Shown here: positions 35,466-45,062 of the stretch, piece by piece
How positions within the stretch are numbered: the first letter of the stretch is position 1
Layout of the letters: each line of letters opens with the position of its first letter
Source: Acidobacteriota bacterium
GTDB taxonomy: Bacteria > Acidobacteriota > Blastocatellia > Pyrinomonadales > Pyrinomonadaceae
NCBI GenBank assembly: GCA_019639155.1
Contig: JAHBSJ010000007.1
Location: 109,429 to 173,428, forward strand
Direction: 5' to 3'
Length of the DNA stretch: 64,000 nt
Notes under the pieces: model-generated
What the model was told of the DNA's origin: nothing
Databases searched by the model: none
What the model saw: the letters and a program-made list of their open reading frames with translations, nothing else
Made by a program: the position numbers and the translations under genes

Positions 35466-38141
35466 CTAAACGAACGCGAAATCGAACTGCGCCTGATGAG
35501 CCGATCGGTCGGAGGCTAGGTCCACGTTTCCGAGGTATTCCTCAATCTCTTCCATCACGGCACGTTCGGTCGAGCGAAGCGCCTTTGCGACCTCAGGATG
35601 CACGCGAAGCGTCGTATGCCGAAGGTCTTCCACGTCACGCGACAAGCGGCGTGCTTCGGCGAGTATCTCATAGCAGACCGTCGTCGGCGATTTCACCCAG
35701 CCTGAACCCTCGCAGTTCTCGCACGGCGTACACATCGTGCGTTCGAGCGACTGTTTGACGCGTTTGCGGGTCATGATGATCAGCCCGAAATCGTTGAACG
35801 AGAGCACCTTGGTCGGCGAACGGTCAGATTGCAGTGCTTCCTGCAGAGCCTGCTGGACCTTGTGCCGGTTGCGGCGGTCCTCCATGTCGATCAGATCGAG
35901 CACGATGATGCCGCCGAGGTCGCGAAGCCGAATTTGGCGTGCGATCTCGTCGACCGCCTCCATGTTCGTCTTCGTAATGGTGTCCTCGAGGCGTGCGTTG
36001 CCCTTGCCGACGAATTTGCCCGTGTTCACGTCGATCGCGACGAGTGCCTCGGTCTGATTGATGACCAGATATCCACCGGATTTCAGCCAAACGCGGGGTT
36101 TCAGTGCCTTGTCGATCTCTTCCTGAACACCGTAATAATCGAGTATCGGCTCATCGCGTGTGTAGAGCTTGATGCGGTTCACCATCTTCGGATGGATGAG
36201 GTTGATGAACTCGACCGTGCGGAGGTATTCCTCTTCGCTGTCCACGCGGATCGCCGCAAAATCATCGGAAAGCTGATCGCGCAGTATCCGCTGGACGAGA
36301 TCCAGGTCCTGGTGAACCAACGCCGGCGATTTACATTTTTCAGAGCGTTTCTTGGCGTCAAGCCATGTTTTGACGAGGTATTTCGCGTCGTTGCGAAGCT
36401 CGTCCTCGGGTATGCCGATGCCCGCGGTGCGAACGATAAAACCGCCCGAGGTGATTTCCGGATCTTGCCGGATCTTTTGTATCAGCGTCCGCAGACGGCC
36501 GCGTTCGCTGGATGATTCGATCTTTCGCGAAACGCCCAAATGCTCGATCGTCGGCATATAGACCAAAAACCGCCCCGGCAGTGCGATATGCGACGTGATG
36601 CGTGCGCCTTTCTTTGCAATAGGCTCTTTTGCGATCTGAACGATGATCTCCTGGCCTTCGCGGAGCAGATCCGAGATGGCAGGCATGGGCGGACGTTCGC
36701 GGCGATCGAAACGCTTGCCGTTCTCTTTGCCTCTGTCGCGATCACGGTCCTTGTCGCGATCCCTGTCGCGGGCTTCGCCGCGATCCTTGTCACGGGTTTC
36801 GCGGCTGTCGCGGCCGTCGCGGTCACGTCCGCCGCGTTTGTTGCGGCCGCGGTCGGATCTTTCGGGCCGTGCTTCGGCCACAGGTTCTTCCGATCCTTCC
36901 ACTGCTGCCTCTTCTGCGGAAAGCTCGTCGGCTTTAGGAGCCTCTTCTTCGGCAACGGGTTCTTCCGAAGCAGCTTCCACGGGCTCGGGCTCGCTCATGA
37001 CGTCCGCAAAACCTTCGATTATTTCCGTCTCGTCGAGTTCTTCCAGAGCCTCCGCCATCTTGTTCTTGGCCCCGCCGCGTCGTTTTCCGCGGCCGCCGCG
37101 GCGAACCGCCATTTCCGCCGCGTCAGAAGATTCACGGAGCGAAGCCTCGGCGTCCTCCAGCGGCCGGTCCTCTTTCTTCTTTCTGCCTCTCGTGGTTTTT
37201 GCTTTTGCAGACGCGGGCTTTTTCGCTGCGGCCCGCTTTGCCTTTGGCTTTTCTTCCGCGGGTGTTTCTGCCGCTTCGGCGTCATCTTTTTTGCGGCGGC
37301 CGCGTTTCTTCGGCTCGGGTTTGGCCTCCGGCTCGTCTTCGTCGGCGATGCGTTCGAATCCGTTGCCTTCTCCCTTCGCATCGGCGAGGAGCGAGCCGAC
37401 CTCTGCTTCCGCGGTACTGTCGTCAAAACTGAATTCGATCGCACGAACGCTGTCAACTATGGCCTCTTGAACGTACGCGTCCTTGAAAAGTTCGCCGGTT
37501 TCCGCGTCGTCGTCGGCGATGCGTTCAAAGCCCGACGCGTCCAGATCTTCATCGAGGATGGTGCCGGCGGCTATCGCCTCAGACCTTTCAGCTTTCACTA
37601 CCGACTCGGTTTCGACCCGCGTTTCGTCGGCTTGTGTTTCGACAATTTCCGCGACCTCTTCACGGCGTCCGCGTCCGCGCTTTCCGCGATCGCGGCGTCC
37701 GCCTCTTGCTCCGTCCGCGGATACAATGGTCGCATCTTCGTCAATAACGGCACCGGATTCCGCGATCGGCTCGACGATCTCCTGCACGGATTCCATCTGC
37801 TTTTCGCGTTCGATCCGGCTGCGTTCGATCTGTTCGTTGGCTGCCTTTTTTGCATCTTCGGGCGAGGATTTCTTGCCCTTTTCGGTAACGATGCGTTCGA
37901 TCTCTTCATCCTCATCGAAGAAATCGGAAACGTAAAGGAAAGCATCGCGTTCGAGCCCGATATCGACGAAAGCCGACTGCATTCCGGGCAGGACGCGCAT
38001 CACGCGGCCCTTGTAAACATTGCCCGCGACGCCTGAGTTCTCCTCGCCGCGTTCGATATAAAATTCCGTGACCTTGCCATTATCCAGAATGGCGATCTTC
38101 TTTTCGCGTCCATTGACGCTGACGATCATTTCTTTAGACAT
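35466..38141 (-). CDS. RNase E/G with a very long insert inside the S1 domain
   Basis: An 891-residue protein of the Rne/Rng family. The S1 domain begins at about residue 36 (GNVYKGRVMRVLPGMQSAFVDIG), breaks off at about residue 85, and resumes near residue 484 (ISDLLREGQEIIVQIAKEP). The roughly 390 intervening residues are low-complexity and rich in Glu, Ala, Arg and Lys, with an Arg/Asp-rich stretch near the end (RDRDKDRDRDRG). The catalytic domain is intact: AIDVNTG and IIVLDLIDM carry the metal-binding aspartates, and the Zn link is CTPCENC (about 803-809). It matures rRNA and decays mRNA. The C-terminal degradosome scaffold of E. coli RNase E is absent; the insert may replace it. Confidence 0.93.
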   Translation of the reverse strand: MSKEMIVSVNGREKKIAILDNGKVTEFYIERGEENSGVAGNVYKGRVMRVLPGMQSAFVDIGLERDAFLYVSDFFDEDEEIERIVTEKGKKSSPEDAKKAANEQIERSRIEREKQMESVQEIVEPIAESGAVIDEDATIVSADGARGGRRDRGKRGRGRREEVAEIVETQADETRVETESVVKAERSEAIAAGTILDEDLDASGFERIADDDAETGELFKDAYVQEAIVDSVRAIEFSFDDSTAEAEVGSLLADAKGEGNGFERIADEDEPEAKPEPKKRGRRKKDDAEAAETPAEEKPKAKRAAAKKPASAKAKTTRGRKKKEDRPLEDAEASLRESSDAAEMAVRRGGRGKRRGGAKNKMAEALEELDETEIIEGFADVMSEPEPVEAASEEPVAEEEAPKADELSAEEAAVEGSEEPVAEARPERSDRGRNKRGGRDRDGRDSRETRDKDRGEARDRDRDKDRDRDRGKENGKRFDRRERPPMPAISDLLREGQEIIVQIAKEPIAKKGARITSHIALPGRFLVYMPTIEHLGVSRKIESSSERGRLRTLIQKIRQDPEITSGGFIVRTAGIGIPEDELRNDAKYLVKTWLDAKKRSEKCKSPALVHQDLDLVQRILRDQLSDDFAAIRVDSEEEYLRTVEFINLIHPKMVNRIKLYTRDEPILDYYGVQEEIDKALKPRVWLKSGGYLVINQTEALVAIDVNTGKFVGKGNARLEDTITKTNMEAVDEIARQIRLRDLGGIIVLDLIDMEDRRNRHKVQQALQEALQSDRSPTKVLSFNDFGLIIMTRKRVKQSLERTMCTPCENCEGSGWVKSPTTVCYEILAEARRLSRDVEDLRHTTLRVHPEVAKALRSTERAVMEEIEEYLGNVDLASDRSAHQAQFDFAFV

Positions 38142-38602
38142 ATTTTGTCCCTATGGTTGGATTTAGGGATCCTGACGGTGCGGAGATGGGATGGAGCTAT
38201 CGCAGATCGGCCCGAAAAATCAGGCCGAGCGCAGTTTCGCCTTACAACTGTGGCCCCGAAATAGACTTCGGGCAGATGAGTGAAAACGAATATTCACGCT
38301 GGGATCTGTTTGATGCGGAGATGCGGCCTCCTTATCGCCTTTCTCCGCGGGGAGCGACGGGCAATTTTTACAAAACGCCGTGCTCAAACCCTATCAATAA
38401 CTCTCATTCACGGCCTCCGTCGGCCGAAAAGATCTTTTTCGTATTCGCGGCAACTGGCTCAGTGCCAAAACCGTGAACCGCAAGCAGTATAAACAATTGC
38501 GGGAAATGAGTAAACCGACATTTGAGGATTATTTTGCCGTAGATCTGCTGCAGATTGGCTAAGGCCGCGGCAACGGGCTAGAATGTAATTCCCCTTTGTC
38601 TG
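38142..38602. other. Intergenic region between rne and polA
   Basis: This 461-nt divergent region carries promoters for both flanking genes, which I could not place with confidence. A 107-residue open frame on the plus strand (38153-38476) has no ribosome-binding site or recognisable motifs and is probably spurious. Two short inverted repeats are visible (CCCGAA...TTCGGG near 38254-38272 and a CGAAAAGATC-centred palindrome near 38427-38444). I see no RNA gene. Confidence 0.5.
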
Positions 38603-40378
38603 ATGGAAGTACAATTTCAATTCATAACCGACCCCGAGGCTCTCGAAAAAGCGTGCGAAGAGATGTCCGACGCCGCCGATCTGGGTTTTGACGTCGAGAC
38701 GACCGAACTTGACCCTTACAAAGGCGATCTGCGTCTGGTGCAGCTCAGCGACGGACGCCGGACAAAGGTCATAGATCTTTACGCTTTTCGCAAATTCGGC
38801 GGCCTTGCCACGCAGACGGAACTTGCCCCGCTGCGCAAGCTGCTCGCCGCCGAACGCCCAAAAAAGATCGCTCACAACGCGAAATTTGACGCGAAATGGA
38901 CGCGGCATCATCTCGGCGTCGAAACGGGCGGGCTTTACGACACGTATCTCGCGAGCGTTCTGATAGGTGCGGGCACGGGCGAACGCCGCCACGGCCTGGC
39001 CGACGTCGTCCAATTTTTCCTGCAGAAAACCCTCGACAAGACAGAGCAGGTCAGCGATTGGGGCGCCGAGGACCTGACGCAGGCTCAGGCGGAATATGCC
39101 GCACGCGATGCCGCAGTGATGCCCGAGCTCAAGGCGAAAATGGAAGAACGCATCGCGGCGGACGGGCTGCGGGACGTCCTGAAACTCGAGAACGAGTGCG
39201 TGATGCCGGTCGCGGAAATGGAGCTGAACGGCTTTTTCCTCGATGCGGAACGCTGGCGCCAACAGCTCGCCGTAAAAGAGGCCGAACAGGCGGCCGCGGG
39301 AAAGGAACTGCAGTCGATGTTGGCCGCGGGCGTCGCACAGGCGTCGCTTTTCGGCACGACGGAGATCAATCTCGATTCGCAGCAGCAGGTCGCGGCGGCT
39401 CTTTCGGGCCTCGGAATTCCGATGCCTGCATCGACTAGCCGCTGGCAGCTTCAGCCGCTCGCGGAAAAATATCCGCAGATCGCAAAACTGCTCGAATACC
39501 GTGCCGCCGCAAAGGCAGCGGGCAGTTTCGGCGAGAACATTCTTGAATTCATCGAACCGAAAACCGGCCGCATTCACGCCGATTTCCGACAGATCGGCGC
39601 ACCGACGGGGCGTTTTTCGTGTTCTAACCCGAATCTGCAGCAGATACCGCACGAAGATGTTTACCGGCGGTGTTTTCGTGCCGAAGAAGGCAACAAGCTG
39701 GTCGTCGCCGATTATTCGCAGATCGAACTGCGGATACTTGCAGAAATGTCCGGCGATGCGGCGTTCATCGCGGCGTTCGAATCGGGTGCGGACCTGCACG
39801 CGGCGACGGCGGCACGCGTTTTCGGCGTCGAGCCCGACGCTGTAACGCCCGATCAGCGTTCTTTTGCAAAGCGTCTGAATTTCGGCGTCGTTTACGGCAT
39901 CGGAGCGCAGCGTTTTGCAAGAATGACCGGCCTTTCTGACCGCGAGGCCGAGAACGCACTGCGGCGTTATTTCGCCTCGTACCCGCAGATGGACGAATGG
40001 TTAAGAGTGCGTTCGAAAGAGGTCATCTCGTCGCGTGCTGCCAGAACGATGTCGGGCCGTTTGGCGAAAATTGAGCTTGATCCGGCGGACCGTGCGTCGG
40101 TCGGTGCGGCTCAGCGTTACGCACGCAATATGCCGATACAGGGCACCTCGGCCGACATCCTGAAGCGGGCACTGCGGCTGCTGCACGACCGAATTCGCGA
40201 AACCTCCGCGAGGCTCGTCAACATCGTCCACGACGAGATCGTCGTCGAATGCGCGGCTGCCGATGCCGAAACAACGCGCGAAATTCTGGTTGATGCGATG
40301 ACCCGTGCGGGCGAGGAATTCATCAAAAAGGTGCCGATAAAGGTCGATGCGGCGATCGCCGACGAGTGGACAAAATAG
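38603..40378 (+). CDS. Short DNA polymerase I (3'-5' exonuclease and polymerase, no 5' nuclease)
   Basis: A 591-residue family A polymerase. Exonuclease residues are present: D-V-E in FDVETTELD, D in NAKFDAKW and YxxxD in YAARDAAV, so proofreading should be active. Polymerase motif A is VVADYSQIELRILAEMSGD, motif B RSFAKRLNFGVVYG, and motif C VHDEIVVE. There is no 5' nuclease domain, so it resembles the Klenow part of Pol I, as in some phage and plasmid enzymes and a subset of bacterial ones. It is followed after 4 nt by the SRAP gene, suggesting a repair operon. Whether a full-length PolA exists elsewhere is unknown. Confidence 0.93.
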   Translation: MEVQFQFITDPEALEKACEEMSDAADLGFDVETTELDPYKGDLRLVQLSDGRRTKVIDLYAFRKFGGLATQTELAPLRKLLAAERPKKIAHNAKFDAKWTRHHLGVETGGLYDTYLASVLIGAGTGERRHGLADVVQFFLQKTLDKTEQVSDWGAEDLTQAQAEYAARDAAVMPELKAKMEERIAADGLRDVLKLENECVMPVAEMELNGFFLDAERWRQQLAVKEAEQAAAGKELQSMLAAGVAQASLFGTTEINLDSQQQVAAALSGLGIPMPASTSRWQLQPLAEKYPQIAKLLEYRAAAKAAGSFGENILEFIEPKTGRIHADFRQIGAPTGRFSCSNPNLQQIPHEDVYRRCFRAEEGNKLVVADYSQIELRILAEMSGDAAFIAAFESGADLHAATAARVFGVEPDAVTPDQRSFAKRLNFGVVYGIGAQRFARMTGLSDREAENALRRYFASYPQMDEWLRVRSKEVISSRAARTMSGRLAKIELDPADRASVGAAQRYARNMPIQGTSADILKRALRLLHDRIRETSARLVNIVHDEIVVECAAADAETTREILVDAMTRAGEEFIKKVPIKVDAAIADEWTK

Positions 40379-40382
40379 CGAT

Positions 40383-40994
40383 ATGTGCGGCAGATACGCG
40401 ATGAACGCGGAGCAAAAGGAGCTTTACACGGCGATACCGTGGCTCGAGGGCGACGAGTATTTTGACATTCACGGCTACCGCACGCGGCCCGAAATTTTCC
40501 CCGGAACGCCGATCCTCGCCGTCAACAGTGACCGCCGTGCAGAGGATCTTTTCTGGACCATTGCGGACAAAACGTGGGAAGGAAAACCGGTAAAGGTGAT
40601 AAACGCCAAGAGCGAGACGGTCAACCGCGTGCCGATGTTCAAGGAAGGCTTTCGGAAGGACCGCGTGCTGATACCGGCGACCGCGTTTTTCGAGTGGGAC
40701 GCCGAAAAACGCAAGCATTTATTCACGTTCGACGAGCCGCTTTTTACGTTCGGCGGCATCGCCCGAACATGCGAGATAAAGGGCCAGCCGACACGCTGCA
40801 CCGTTATTTTGACGACCGAGGGAAACAACGTCGTCCGGCCGATACACACGAAAAACCGCATGCCGGTCGTCATCCACGCATACGACCGCGAGAAATGGCT
40901 GGCGGACGACACGCCTTTTGAGGAACTGCAGAGAATGATGCGTCCCGCCGCTGACGACGAGACGCACGTCGAGCCTTACGAACCGCCGAGCTGA
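40383..40994 (+). CDS. SRAP (YedK/HMCES-type) abasic-site shielding protein
   Basis: ATG 40383 places the catalytic cysteine at position 2 (MCGRY), which must become N-terminal; a longer open frame from 40347 is therefore wrong. Conserved segments are NAKSETV, FFEWD, and IHTKNRMPVVIH, 203 residues in all. Family knowledge: SRAP proteins form a thiazolidine crosslink with abasic sites in single-stranded DNA to prevent strand breaks. It is co-transcribed with the short DNA polymerase. Its 3' end overlaps the convergent phosphomannomutase by 19 bp. Confidence 0.92.
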   Translation: MCGRYAMNAEQKELYTAIPWLEGDEYFDIHGYRTRPEIFPGTPILAVNSDRRAEDLFWTIADKTWEGKPVKVINAKSETVNRVPMFKEGFRKDRVLIPATAFFEWDAEKRKHLFTFDEPLFTFGGIARTCEIKGQPTRCTVILTTEGNNVVRPIHTKNRMPVVIHAYDREKWLADDTPFEELQRMMRPAADDETHVEPYEPPS

Positions 40995-42340
40995 GCCTTT
41001 ATCTCTTCGATCGCTGTCAGCAGCGTGTTTTTGATCTCTTCCAGATGCTGCTCTGTATCGGCTTCGCAGCGGACGACGAGCATTTCCTGCGTATTCGATG
41101 GCCGCACCAGGCCCCAACCGTTTGCGAAGTCGATACGTGCACCGTCGATGGTATTCACGTTGTGGTCGCGGCCGAAACGCTCGGCGATCGCGTCGGACAC
41201 GCGGAATTTGATGTCGTCGCTGCATTCGACGCGGAGCTCCGGCGTCGAGAATGTTTCCGGCACGTCGGCCAGCAGCTGCGACAGCGGCTGATCGGTGTTC
41301 GTCAATATCTCAAGCAGACGCGCACCCGCATATGCCGCGTCGTCAAAGCCGTAAAATCGGTCCGCAAAGAAAACGTGGCCAGACATCTCGCCCGCGAACG
41401 CGGCTCCCGTTTCCTTCATCTTCGCTTTGATCAGCGAATGGCCTGCCTTCCACATGATGCCGTTACCGCCGCGTGCGGCGATATCGTCGTATAGGTTTTT
41501 TGAGCATTTCACCTCGCCGATGATGGTCGCACCCGGCATTTTTTCGAGAATTGCACGCGAGTAAAGAATGAGCAGTTCGTCGCCCCAGATGATGCGGCCT
41601 TTTTCGTCAACGACGCCGATGCGGTCGCCGTCGCCGTCGAAAGCGATGCCGACGTTGGCTCCGGTTTCGCGGACCTTGTCGATCATCATCGTCAGATTTT
41701 CTTCGACCGTCGGATCGGGGTGATGATTGGGGAAATTGGCGTCGGGTTCGGTGAAAATGTCGATGACGTTGATGCCGAGGCTCTTGTAAATAGGGACGCC
41801 CGTAATGCCGCCCATGCCGTTGCCCGAATCGACGACCGCCGTTATCGGCCGCGATCCCATCTCGACACGCGAGATGATGTCGTCGCAGTATTTGTCCATA
41901 ACGTCGACGGTCGAGCTCGTGCCTTCGCCGGCGGCGAATTCACCCGATTCGGCGATGACGCGGATCTCTTGTATCTGCGAACCGAACAGAGCGTCCTTGC
42001 CCAGACAGATCTTGAAACCGTTGTGAGCGGGCGGATTGTGCGAGCCGGTGATCATGATGCCGCCGTCAACTCCGGCCGTGAAGACGGTGTGATACAGCAT
42101 CGGCGTTGAAACGCGGCCGATCAGCAGTACGTCGCAGCCGGTCTTTTTCAGCGACTCTTCAAAAAGCGAGCAAAAACGCGGGGAGCTTTCGCGTGCGTCG
42201 TACCCGAGCGCGATCAGCTTTGCATCGTTCTGCCGAAAAAATGTGCCGATCGCCAGGCCTACGGTCGAGACCGTCTCGTCGGTCAGCTGCTTTCCGACCA
42301 CGCCGCGTATGTCGTATTCACGAAATATATTCTTGTCCAT
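40976..42340 (-). CDS. Phosphomannomutase/phosphoglucomutase
   Basis: ATG 42340 (MDKNIFREYDIRG) is the family start, preceded by AGGGTG; 454 residues. The phosphoserine loop is MITGSHNPP with Ser100, the metal loop DGDGDRIGVVDEKG, the sugar loop GEMSGHVFF, and the phosphate-binding domain 4 RPSNTQEM. It converts mannose-6-P or glucose-6-P to the 1-phosphate for nucleotide-sugar synthesis, feeding the glycosyltransferases of the cell envelope. Confidence 0.93.
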   Translation of the reverse strand: MDKNIFREYDIRGVVGKQLTDETVSTVGLAIGTFFRQNDAKLIALGYDARESSPRFCSLFEESLKKTGCDVLLIGRVSTPMLYHTVFTAGVDGGIMITGSHNPPAHNGFKICLGKDALFGSQIQEIRVIAESGEFAAGEGTSSTVDVMDKYCDDIISRVEMGSRPITAVVDSGNGMGGITGVPIYKSLGINVIDIFTEPDANFPNHHPDPTVEENLTMMIDKVRETGANVGIAFDGDGDRIGVVDEKGRIIWGDELLILYSRAILEKMPGATIIGEVKCSKNLYDDIAARGGNGIMWKAGHSLIKAKMKETGAAFAGEMSGHVFFADRFYGFDDAAYAGARLLEILTNTDQPLSQLLADVPETFSTPELRVECSDDIKFRVSDAIAERFGRDHNVNTIDGARIDFANGWGLVRPSNTQEMLVVRCEADTEQHLEEIKNTLLTAIEEIKAQLGGS

Positions 42341-42524
42341 TTTCACCCTATTTGTTGATTTTCGCCGAAAACACGCGGCATCGCAATCCAACTTCTGTTT
42401 TTGGGTCATCGAACCCTTCCGACTGACGCGAAATGTCCGTTTTTGCTATACTTGGCGTTTGCACGGGGCAACAAAACGAGGCTGTTGAGGCATCGAAATC
42501 CTTGTTCAAGCGTGCTCGTTCATT

Positions 42525-43520
42525 ATGATCAGCAAACTGATTTCACGATATCTTTTTACCTTCGCGGGCATGGCGGCTGTCGTCGCAGCGGGATTTGTTT
42601 CGGCAGATGCACAGACGCCGACAGCTACACCGCCGCGGGATGAGGACGGCGGGCCGACAAAGGTTTTCGAAGTTCGGCTTCCTGTCACCGTAACCGAGAA
42701 AAAGAGCCTTATTTCAGGGCTTAACCGGTCGGACTTTATCATCCTCGAGGACGGCGTGCGTCAGGAGATCACGTTCTTTTCGGACGAAAAGACGAATCCG
42801 CCGGTTTACGTAGGCGTTCTGATGGACACATCGCCATCGACCGCCGCGAAGCTGCGATTTTCCAAGGAAGCGGCAAAGAACTTCATCTACACCGTAACTC
42901 GGCTGCGTAAGGACCGTGCGGCCTTCATGACCTTCGATCACGAGGTCATTTTGCACCAGGATTTCACCGACAAACTCGACCTGCTCGACCGTGCCGTTGA
43001 CAGGGTCAACAAAACAGGTTCGCAGACGGCGCTCTACGACGCGATCTGGCAGTTCTCTGACGAAAAGCTCCGCAATGTGCCCGGACGCCGCGTGATCGTG
43101 CTGATCACGGACGGCGACGACACCTTCAGCCGTGCCGATATCCGCGACGCGATCGACATAGCACAGCGTACCGAAACAACCATCTTCGGCATCTCAACAA
43201 AGGCCGGCTTTCTCGGCACCGTTCCCGGCGTTGACGCAGGGACAGGACGCGACAAAGGCGACAGGCTGTTGGCCCAGTTGTGCGAAGAGACCGGCGGCGA
43301 AGCTTTCTTTACGGGAAACATGCTCGATCTGGAACGGGCGTTCAAACGTATTTCGGACGAGCTTCGCACCCAGTATCTGATCACGTATCAGCCGATCGAT
43401 CAGAACTATGACGGCCGTACCAGAAAGATCGAGGTCCGCCTGGCGGATGCTGCCAAAGCCAAGAAATATAAGGTCAGGACGAAGACAAGCTACCGGGCGA
43501 TCCGCGACGCTCTGAAATAA
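42525..43520 (+). CDS. Secreted VWA-domain protein (acidobacterial VWFA type), first of a pair
   Basis: A 331-residue exported protein (signal peptide to about ADAQ) with a short N-terminal beta module (VTVTEKKSLISGLNRSDF, EDGVRQEITFFSDE) and a VWA domain. The MIDAS is complete: DTSPS, T in SQTALYDAIW and ITDGDD. Family members bear a 'VWFA-related Acidobacterial domain' and are of unknown role, presumably binding proteins via a metal ion at the cell surface. The next gene is a paralogue starting 2 nt after this stop. Confidence 0.85.
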   Translation: MISKLISRYLFTFAGMAAVVAAGFVSADAQTPTATPPRDEDGGPTKVFEVRLPVTVTEKKSLISGLNRSDFIILEDGVRQEITFFSDEKTNPPVYVGVLMDTSPSTAAKLRFSKEAAKNFIYTVTRLRKDRAAFMTFDHEVILHQDFTDKLDLLDRAVDRVNKTGSQTALYDAIWQFSDEKLRNVPGRRVIVLITDGDDTFSRADIRDAIDIAQRTETTIFGISTKAGFLGTVPGVDAGTGRDKGDRLLAQLCEETGGEAFFTGNMLDLERAFKRISDELRTQYLITYQPIDQNYDGRTRKIEVRLADAAKAKKYKVRTKTSYRAIRDALK

Positions 43521-43521
43521 T

Positions 43522-44583
43522 ATGCCGAAAAGGTCTTTGCAGTTCATACTCGTTGTTTTGACCGCCGCTGCGGCGTTGGGCGGGCTTGCGTATTACGGCG
43601 AACCGGCCGTTGCCCAGACGACGCGTCCCGCTGCGTCGCCGACACCTCCGCCGGATGACGACGATGAGGTCATCCGTGTCGATTCGGAGGTCGTGAACGT
43701 TCTTTTTACGGCGCAGGACCGCAATCGACGCCTGCTGACCGATCTGCGTGCGGCGGACATTCGCCTGCTCGAGGACGGCGTGCCGCAGGAAGTGACCACT
43801 TTCAGCCGGCAGGTCGATCTGCCGCTGAGTTTGGCTATATTGATAGACGTCAGCGTCTCGCAGGAGCGTACGCTGCCCGAAGAAAAGGCCGCTGCGATCG
43901 CTTTTCTCGACACCGTCGTTAGGCCGAGCAAGGATGAGGTCGCGATCATTTCGTTCACCGGCGAGGCTACGCTGGAGCAGGGCATGACCAACAACCTGAC
44001 GCGTCTTCGCCGTGCCATCGAACGTGTTCGTTTCACGCCGCCCGCGGGTTATCTTGGCGGCGGCGTAATGGGCCCGACGCCTCCTATCTCCGACCGCGGA
44101 ACGGTGCTGCAGGGCTCGACCGCGATCTGGGATTCGATCTGGGTCACAGCCGACGAAATTCTCGGCCCGGCACCCGAAAGTACGCGAAGGGCGATAATAC
44201 TGCTGAGCGACGGCGTTAACACCTCCGGCAAGAAAAAGCTCGATGACGCCGTCAATGCGGCACTGCGTTCCGAGGCCATCATCTACTCAATAGGCATCGG
44301 CGACAATTATTACAGCGGTGTGGACAAGGGCTCGCTGAATAAGATCAGCGAACGAACCGGCGGACGCGCGTATTTTCCGCGCGACGAACAGCAGCTAAGG
44401 CAGGCGTTTCGCCAGATCCAGGAAGAGATGCGTTCGCAGTATCTTGTGGCCTACGAACCAACAAATCAGAAACGCGACGGCTCTTATCGTCGTATAGAGA
44501 TCCAGCTGGCAAATCAGCAGCTGCAGCGTGACAAGGTCCGCCTGACGCATCGGCAGGGCTATTTTGCGAAATCGGTGAATTAG
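43522..44583 (+). CDS. Secreted VWA-domain protein (acidobacterial VWFA type), second of a pair
   Basis: A 353-residue paralogue of the previous gene, with signal peptide and a Thr/Pro linker. MIDAS residues: DVSVS, T in GSTAIWDSIW and LSDGVN. The two proteins share the N-terminal 'xLLEDGVPQEVTTFS' element and the C-terminal RSQYLVAYEPTNQKRDGSYR, so they arose by tandem duplication. Adjacent start (1 nt gap) indicates one transcript and probably a joint role. Confidence 0.85.
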   Translation: MPKRSLQFILVVLTAAAALGGLAYYGEPAVAQTTRPAASPTPPPDDDDEVIRVDSEVVNVLFTAQDRNRRLLTDLRAADIRLLEDGVPQEVTTFSRQVDLPLSLAILIDVSVSQERTLPEEKAAAIAFLDTVVRPSKDEVAIISFTGEATLEQGMTNNLTRLRRAIERVRFTPPAGYLGGGVMGPTPPISDRGTVLQGSTAIWDSIWVTADEILGPAPESTRRAIILLSDGVNTSGKKKLDDAVNAALRSEAIIYSIGIGDNYYSGVDKGSLNKISERTGGRAYFPRDEQQLRQAFRQIQEEMRSQYLVAYEPTNQKRDGSYRRIEIQLANQQLQRDKVRLTHRQGYFAKSVN

Positions 44584-44629
44584 TTGCAAAATAAACTATT
44601 GCGCAGCTTTTGCCTGCACCGTTCATGCG

Positions 44630-45046
44630 ATGAAGGACATCAGGAAAGCATTACTGATATTTTTCGGGACGCTGTTTGTCGCGCTCGGCGTATTGGGTAT
44701 GTTCCTGCCGCTTGTTCCGACCACTGTCTTTCTGCTGATGGCGGCTTATTGCTACTCAAAAAGCTCGGAAAAATTTCATAATTGGCTGCTCAGCAACCGC
44801 TGGTGCGGAGCCTATATCAAGAATTATAAAAGCGGCCGCGGCATCTCCGCACGGCAAAAGGCCTCGACAATTGCGCTGCTTTGGGCCTCGATCGGCTTCA
44901 GTATGTGGTACGTATCCGGCGCCCTGTGGTTCAACCTGCTGATGCTCGCCATCGCCGTCAGCGTCACCGTCCACCTGCTCTGGATCAAGACCTATCGGGC
45001 TGAGACGGAAACTCAACCGTCAGCCGATCTCGTCTCTGCAGAATAG
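44630..45046 (+). CDS. YbaN family (DUF454) inner membrane protein
   Basis: A 138-residue protein with three hydrophobic segments (FFGTLFVALGVLGMFLPLVP, then IALLWASIGFSMWYV, LMLAIAVSVTVHLLW). The conserved YbaN core is GMFLPLVPTTVFLLMAAYCY and HNWLL. Function of the family is unknown. It stands alone after the VWA pair and is convergent with the dioxygenase gene. Confidence 0.85.
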   Translation: MKDIRKALLIFFGTLFVALGVLGMFLPLVPTTVFLLMAAYCYSKSSEKFHNWLLSNRWCGAYIKNYKSGRGISARQKASTIALLWASIGFSMWYVSGALWFNLLMLAIAVSVTVHLLWIKTYRAETETQPSADLVSAE

Positions 45047-45062
45047 TAACCTTTTTTATTTC

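Noticed and set aside
36540..38036. 498-codon plus-strand frame with Phe/Cys-rich sequence opposite rne
   Set aside because: It is the complement of the charged RNase E/G insert; Glu/Ala/Arg codons read antisense as Phe/Ser/Arg. The catalytic domain confirms the minus strand.
38153..38476. 107-codon frame between rne and polA
   Set aside because: No ribosome-binding site, no motif or signal, irregular composition.
38603..40378. Prophage origin of the short DNA polymerase
   Set aside because: No phage genes nearby, and it is followed by a cellular SRAP gene with typical chromosomal neighbours.
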